Shown one piece after another: positions 58,698 through 64,000 of a DNA stretch of 64,000 nt (the first letter of the stretch is position 1; each line of letters begins with the position of its first letter). A program made the translations under genes and the position numbers. A model generated the notes under the pieces. That model was not told where the DNA came from, searched no databases, and worked only from the letters and a program-made list of their open reading frames with translations. This stretch comes from UBA3006 sp036746695 (GTDB lineage Bacteria; Actinomycetota; Acidimicrobiia; Acidimicrobiales; Ilumatobacteraceae): positions 1,488,001-1,552,000 of the forward strand of contig DAIODP010000001.1 of NCBI GenBank assembly GCA_036746695.1, in the 5' to 3' direction.

Positions 58698-59377
58698 CAA
58701 CACTGCCCACCACGGCAACCGAGCAAAGGTTGCTGTCTAGAGGGCATCACTATGTTGTGGGAATAGACGAGGTGGGCAAGGGTGCATGGGCCGGGCCGCT
58801 TGTTATCGGCGTTGCGGTGCTCACGAACGACGTCATCCAATCGAAAGACCCAGGCGCACTAATGGGCGGCGCGCGCGACTCGAAACAATTGTCGGAAACA
58901 AAACGCGAAGCAATGTTTGATCACGTTGCGGCAACGTGCGCGGGGTGGGCCATTGGTGCCGCATCGCACGCAGAGTGCGATGAGTTGGGCATGAATGCTG
59001 CACAAAGACTGGCTACGAAACGTGCTCTTGCGCAGCTTGGCGAAAGTATTGACTTGCAAAATGCATGTGCGGTCATCGACGGCAAGTGGGATTTTGTCTC
59101 GCCGCATATCGCAAACGTGATGACCGAAGTGAAGGCCGACGCATCGTGCCTTTCCGTTTCTGCGGCCTCGGTGTTGGCCAAGGTAAGCCGAGATCGATTG
59201 ATGCGTGACTACGCCAAGGATTATTCGTTCTGGAGTTTTGACACCAACAAGGGCTACCCGTGCGCGAAACATCGGTTGGCGTTACAGGGGTACGGCCCTT
59301 CCGCCATTCATCGCACGTCGTGGGCATTTATGGAGAACTTTGTGCCATGGCTGTCGGGTGCGCCTGGCGCAGCGTGA
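58694..59377 (+). CDS. rnhB: ribonuclease HII
   Basis: 227 residues; removes ribonucleotides from RNA-DNA hybrids. The catalytic acidic pair is in VVGIDEVGKGAWAGPLVIG; DSKQLSETKREAMF, VKADASCLSVSAASVLAKVSRDRLM and FDTNKGYPCAKHRLALQGYGPSAIHRTSW complete the family pattern. GTG start overlaps the upstream stop. The long frame back to 58415 is a shadow of the upstream gene. The 3' end overlaps a convergent hypothetical gene by 50 bp. Confidence 0.92.
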   Translation: MTTLPTTATEQRLLSRGHHYVVGIDEVGKGAWAGPLVIGVAVLTNDVIQSKDPGALMGGARDSKQLSETKREAMFDHVAATCAGWAIGAASHAECDELGMNAAQRLATKRALAQLGESIDLQNACAVIDGKWDFVSPHIANVMTEVKADASCLSVSAASVLAKVSRDRLMRDYAKDYSFWSFDTNKGYPCAKHRLALQGYGPSAIHRTSWAFMENFVPWLSGAPGAA

Positions 59378-59807
59378 GGGGAAGCCGCTGTAACTGCCGG
59401 TTGCTGAGGGTTGGAAGAAACTGACGCACCGCTAAGCCGCCTTGCAATGCTTGAGCCGCGCCAAACATGGTGCAGCGTTGCAACGAGCGAGTAAACGAAC
59501 TGTTGGCGCCGGCATTGAAACTGAGCCCAACGGCCGAAGCCATGTAGGGCACGTCGATTTCGAACCCGCCGGGAAACTCTTCAAACCCGATGACGATGCG
59601 CCGCAGGATCCAGAGCGCGCTTGGGCCAAGAACGGGTAACCAAAAGTGCTCGACATACCTGGACAACACGCAATGGCCGTTTGTGTCCACCACCGGGTCG
59701 TGCCAGGGCACCACTACCAAAGTTTGTTCAATCAGCAGCTCGCGTGCCTTTGGCAGGTGTCGTGCCGCGTGTGGTTCGTGCACAGATTGTTGGTTCGGTT
59801 CGTCCAT
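59328..59807 (-). CDS. conserved hypothetical protein (159 aa)
   Basis: Family not named. The central segment VVDTNGHCVLSRYVEHFWLPVLGPSALWILRRIVIGFEEFPGGFEIDV and the C-terminal LAVRQFLPTLSNRQLQRLPLTLRQAH look like a conserved actinobacterial small protein. It has patterned hydrophobic residues but no clear membrane helix. The gene overlaps the 3' end of rnhB by 50 bp. Neighbour-like codon use and an otherwise unexplained 430-bp space support it. Confidence 0.6.
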   Translation of the reverse strand: MDEPNQQSVHEPHAARHLPKARELLIEQTLVVVPWHDPVVDTNGHCVLSRYVEHFWLPVLGPSALWILRRIVIGFEEFPGGFEIDVPYMASAVGLSFNAGANSSFTRSLQRCTMFGAAQALQGGLAVRQFLPTLSNRQLQRLPLTLRQAHPTAMAQSSP

Positions 59808-59818
59808 ACCCGTGATGT

Positions 59819-60598
59819 GTGCGCGAAGATGGTGCAGTGGAAGATGTGTCGTCGCAAGCGCTAGACGAAGCGCGCACGTTGTTGGCGCAATCTCGGCGCG
59901 TCACCGTGTTTACCGGCGCGGGTATTTCTACCGATTCGGGAATTCCCGATTATCGCGGGCCTAATGGTTTGTGGACACGTAACCCGAAGGCCGAAAAGAT
60001 GTCGTCGCTTAGCCACTACTTGGAAGATCCGGAAGTGCGTCAGTTGGCGTGGCAAAACCGCGTGCGTTCGCCGGCATGGGGTGCGCAACCCAATGACGGG
60101 CATCGCGCACTGGTGAAGTTGGAGGAGCGCGGCGTGTTGGTTGCGTTGGTGACGCAAAATATTGACGAGTTGCATCAGCAAGCAGGGCATCATCCGAACA
60201 ACGTTGTGGAGGTGCACGGCACCATGCGTTATTCGCGATGCTGGAGTTGCTCCGACCGACGACCAATGCAAGAAACATTGCAACGCGTGCGCGATGGCGA
60301 AATTGATCCTGCATGTTTGTTGTGTTCTGGCATTTTGAAAAGCGACACCATTAGCTTTGGTCAGTCGTTGGTGCCCGAAGTAATTGAACGTGCCATGTGG
60401 GCGAGTGAGAACTGCGATGTGTTGCTTGCTGTTGGCTCGAGCTTGTCGGTGTTTCCTGCCGCCAACGTGGTGCCGCGGGCCAAGGCCGCCGGCGCGCGGG
60501 TGATCATCATTAATGGTGAGCCAACCAAGATGGATCAGTACGCCGACGTGTTGCTCGTGGGCAAGATTGGTGATGTACTTCCCGCCGTTATTGGGTAG
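59819..60598 (+). CDS. NAD-dependent protein deacylase (sirtuin)
   Basis: 259 residues. Sirtuin motifs: FTGAGISTDSGIPDYRGPNGLW (NAD binding), LVTQNIDELHQQAG, catalytic His in VEVHGTM, a zinc site of two C-x2-C pairs (CWSC...CLLC), and VGSSLSVFPAANV and IIINGEPT. It removes acyl groups from lysines with NAD. The first ~6 residues are uncertain: GTG 59819 or GTG 59837 could be the start. Confidence 0.9.
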   Translation: MREDGAVEDVSSQALDEARTLLAQSRRVTVFTGAGISTDSGIPDYRGPNGLWTRNPKAEKMSSLSHYLEDPEVRQLAWQNRVRSPAWGAQPNDGHRALVKLEERGVLVALVTQNIDELHQQAGHHPNNVVEVHGTMRYSRCWSCSDRRPMQETLQRVRDGEIDPACLLCSGILKSDTISFGQSLVPEVIERAMWASENCDVLLAVGSSLSVFPAANVVPRAKAAGARVIIINGEPTKMDQYADVLLVGKIGDVLPAVIG

Positions 60599-60621
60599 GC
60601 GGATAATCCCGACTTAAACGG

Positions 60622-60627
60622 TAGGGT
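60622..60627 (+). promoter_or_regulatory. -10 element of the rhodanese-MoeB gene (TAGGGT)
   Basis: TAGGGT about 22 nt before the ATG, followed by a GGAGG ribosome site at 60636-60640. This gene therefore looks conventionally leadered, unlike most neighbours. Confidence 0.45.
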
Positions 60628-60649
60628 ATTAGCCGGAGGTCCCCCCAAC

Positions 60650-61816
<1,167 letters not shown>

Positions 61817-61821
61817 GTAAC

Positions 61822-61827
61822 TAGTAT
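61822..61827 (+). promoter_or_regulatory. -10 element of glf (TAGTAT)
   Basis: TAGTAT 6 nt before the GTG at 61834. Confidence 0.5.
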
Positions 61828-61833
61828 TTAGCC

Positions 61834-62994
61834 GTGGTGTCACGGTCATTTGCCATCGTCGGCGCAGGATTTTCAGGCGCTGTGGTGGCCCGCCAGATGG
61901 CCGAGGCGGGGCATACCGCAACCGTGTACGACACCAGGCCCCATGTGGCCGGCAACTGCTTTACCGCCCGCGACGAAACCGATGTGATGGTGCACGTGTA
62001 CGGCCCACACATTTTCCACACGCAGCACCAACACGTGTGGGATTTCATCAACCGCTTTGGCGAAATGATGCCGTACCGCCACACGGTTCGCGCAATGGTG
62101 GGCGACACGATGTACCGGATGCCCATGAACCTCACGCTGATCAACGATTTTTTCGGCACCCAGTTCACCCCCGAAGAGGCTGAAGCGTTTGTTACGTCAA
62201 AAGCCGACGCAACAATTACGAACCCTGTTTCGTTTGAGGATCAGGCGCTGCGTTTTGTTGGCCGCGAATTGTACGAAGCATTTTTTGCCGGCTACACAAA
62301 GAAGCAGTGGGGTGTCGACCCAACCGAATTGCCGGCCAGCATCTTGGCCCGGTTGCCACTGCGCTTCACAGCAGACGATTCGTATTTCAATCATCCGTTT
62401 CAGGCAATACCGCGCAACGGGTACACGCCAATCGTGCAAGCAATTCTGGATCACCCGAACATCACGGTGCACCTGAACACGCGTTTCAACAAATCACAAT
62501 CTGGTTCGTTCGATCACGTGGTTTGGACTGGCCCAATCGATGCGTATTTCAACTACGAGCATGGTCGTTTGGGTTACCGCACGCTTGATTTCGTGAAAGA
62601 AGTGCACGATGGCGACTTTCAAGGCTGCCCAGTGCTCAACTATTGCGATGTGGATGTTCCGTACACACGGATTACCGAGCACAAACATTTCGCTCCGTGG
62701 GAAACGCACGAACAAACCGTGACGTATCGCGAGTATTCGCGGTTGTGCGAAGAAAACGACACGCCGTATTACCCCATTCGGTTGGTGAAAGAAAAAGATC
62801 AGTTGCTGAACTACGTGCAGCGGGCACGTGACGAACGCAATGTCACGTTCCTGGGCAGGCTTGGCACCTATCGTTATCTCGACATGGACGTCACTATTCA
62901 CGAGGCACTGCAGGCCGCGAGCGGCATGCTTTCGGCAATTGCCGACGGCAGCGAGATCCCTTCGTTCTTCACCGACCCAATTGGTGTGGCATGA
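61834..62994 (+). CDS. glf: UDP-galactopyranose mutase
   Basis: 386-residue FAD enzyme converting UDP-galactopyranose to UDP-galactofuranose. FAIVGAGFSGAVVARQMAEAGHTATVYD is the FAD fold. VHVYGPHIFHT, the FFAGYTKKQWGVDPTELPASI segment, NGYTPIVQAIL, and DVDVPYTRITEHKHF are classic Glf motifs. GTG start with TAGTAT 6 nt upstream. Overlaps the galactofuranosyltransferase by 4 bp, so galactofuran polymer synthesis is encoded here. Confidence 0.95.
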   Translation: MVSRSFAIVGAGFSGAVVARQMAEAGHTATVYDTRPHVAGNCFTARDETDVMVHVYGPHIFHTQHQHVWDFINRFGEMMPYRHTVRAMVGDTMYRMPMNLTLINDFFGTQFTPEEAEAFVTSKADATITNPVSFEDQALRFVGRELYEAFFAGYTKKQWGVDPTELPASILARLPLRFTADDSYFNHPFQAIPRNGYTPIVQAILDHPNITVHLNTRFNKSQSGSFDHVVWTGPIDAYFNYEHGRLGYRTLDFVKEVHDGDFQGCPVLNYCDVDVPYTRITEHKHFAPWETHEQTVTYREYSRLCEENDTPYYPIRLVKEKDQLLNYVQRARDERNVTFLGRLGTYRYLDMDVTIHEALQAASGMLSAIADGSEIPSFFTDPIGVA

Positions 62995-64000
62995 CGCAAA
63001 TGTTGCAACGGCTTACGTTGCCAAAGCCAGAAACTACAGAGCCGCTGTTGTACGCGCGCCTGGTCGGCGAATCGCGCGTTGTTGCCGACGGCGTGGTGCT
63101 GGCAAGCGGCGCACAGGTTTCGTTCGACACTTCGTTCGGCGTGTTTGCTGCCGGCCGCTGGCGCCGCGTCTCAACGGTTAATCAACTATCGGTAGAGGTT
63201 CGTGCGTCGGGTATTGGCGTTGTCGAAGTGGTTGCGGTTACCGGCAATCGTGAAGAGGTTGTGGCGCATGCGTCGCTGCCGCGCGGCGAGGGCGCACCAA
63301 CCAGCGTTGTGCTGCCGCTAGAGCCGCTGCAAACATCCAAGCACGGCACCTACTTCGTTCGTGTACGCGCCGATGGTGGCGAGGTGTGCATGACGGGCGG
63401 GCAGTGGATCACCAGCGATGCGCCCGCGCACGATGTGCGACTGTCGCTTTCCATCACCACGTTCAACAGGCAGGAGTACGTGCGGAAAACTGTGCACAAC
63501 GTGCTGCAGCTGGAGTCCGAACTTGCCCCGCTCACTGGGCGCTTGCGCGTGTTCGTGGTGGACAACGCACAAAACGTCACGTTCGATGCCGCGCCAAACG
63601 CACCGCTGCAAGTGGTGCCAAACGGCAACTTGGGCGGCGCTGGCGGTTTCGCCCGCGGCCTGATGGAGTTGCGCAAGCAAGGTTGGGCAACGCACGTGTT
63701 GTTCATGGACGACGACATCACGCTCGAGCCGGAGGCGCTGGTGCGAACCATGGCGCTGTTTGCATTTGCGCGCGACCCGAAGCTGTGCGTGCACGGCGCA
63801 ATGCTGAGTGAAGAGCGCCCATGGCTGCAGTTCGAGGCCGGCTCCGAGTATTCGTTTAGGTCTATCTACCCGCTGCAGGCACTGGGCCGCGAAGACGACT
63901 TGCGCACGCGCGAGCTTGCCATCACAGACGCGCCCGAAATTCCGTTTGATTACACAGCGTGGTGGTACACCGCGTTTCCAATCAACATCACCAAAGACAA
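62991..64000 (+). CDS. GlfT2-like galactofuranosyltransferase, 3' truncated by window edge
   Basis: 336 codons read without stop to the end of the window. An N-terminal ~140-residue beta-rich domain (SFGVFAAGRWRRVS, HGTYFVRVRADGG) is followed by a GT-A domain starting LSLSITTFNRQEYVRKTVHNVLQ. FVVDNAQN, NGNLGGAGGFARGLMEL and the MDDDITLEPEAL metal motif agree with GlfT2, the polymerising transferase of mycobacterial galactan. Full members have over 600 residues, so about half is missing. Start overlaps glf as ATGA. Together they imply a galactan-containing envelope. Confidence 0.88.
   Translation, partial: MTQMLQRLTLPKPETTEPLLYARLVGESRVVADGVVLASGAQVSFDTSFGVFAAGRWRRVSTVNQLSVEVRASGIGVVEVVAVTGNREEVVAHASLPRGEGAPTSVVLPLEPLQTSKHGTYFVRVRADGGEVCMTGGQWITSDAPAHDVRLSLSITTFNRQEYVRKTVHNVLQLESELAPLTGRLRVFVVDNAQNVTFDAAPNAPLQVVPNGNLGGAGGFARGLMELRKQGWATHVLFMDDDITLEPEALVRTMALFAFARDPKLCVHGAMLSEERPWLQFEAGSEYSFRSIYPLQALGREDDLRTRELAITDAPEIPFDYTAWWYTAFPINITKD

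Overview
The window looks like a chromosomal segment of an actinobacterium, most likely from Acidimicrobiia or a related aquatic lineage. This placement is inferred from gene content: a WhiB regulator, PafB/PafC, the actinobacteria-type small ribosomal protein bL37, coenzyme F420 genes (cofC and a luciferase-like oxidoreductase), galactofuran genes (glf and a GlfT2-like transferase), an N-terminal HU protein with a lysine-rich tail, and very frequent leaderless genes. At least 28 genes have a TAnnnT -10 hexamer 6-9 nt before the start codon. The same hexamer class precedes the three tRNA genes, and TAGCCT is the commonest version. Gene density is very high, with many 1-4 bp stop/start overlaps.

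Layout. 0-10.5 kb holds NAD synthesis (nadB end, nadC), greA, branched-chain amino acid genes (leuB, ilvE, and cimA behind an apparent isoleucine leader-peptide attenuator), gltX and a DUF218 protein. 10.6-15.8 kb holds tRNA-Gln and tRNA-Glu, then a five-gene operon (kdnB, kdnA, a GT2 glycosyltransferase, neuB, an spsF-like cytidylyltransferase) that probably makes and attaches an amino-ulosonic acid. 15.8-25.8 kb holds an amidase, an MFS exporter, a molybdopterin oxidoreductase, mscL, a GDSL lipoprotein, an F420-type oxidoreductase and class I fumarase. 25.8-30.8 kb carries three late steps of the ethylmalonyl-CoA pathway (mcl, mcd, mch). 30.8-37 kb holds mutY, small redox genes, a secreted HNH nuclease, the tiny bL37 gene, a RecB-type nuclease and tRNA-Leu.

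37-41 kb is the accessory region. It contains a decayed TMEM175-type channel gene, a 14-bp direct repeat at a promoter, and a large lipoprotein/adhesin gene interrupted by a 100-N assembly gap inside threonine codon repeats. The adhesin continues with InlB-type repeats and seven delta-60 repeats that probably form a beta-propeller. 40.7-54.7 kb is mostly housekeeping: two TetR regulators, argG, envelope genes (DPM1-like transferase, L,D-transpeptidase), pgi, pafBC, whiB and PIN-PhoH. 54.7-55.7 kb has an AT-rich leader followed by a short HU gene and a separate lysine/alanine-rich tail ORF in the same frame, separated by one stop codon and closed by a strong terminator. 55.7-64 kb holds cofC, gpsA, rnhB, a sirtuin, a rhodanese-MoeB fusion, glf and the start of a galactofuranosyltransferase.

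The parts most worth following up are the Kdn-like operon, the isoleucine attenuator with a DnaA-box-like cluster upstream, the split HU protein, and the leaderless promoter pattern.
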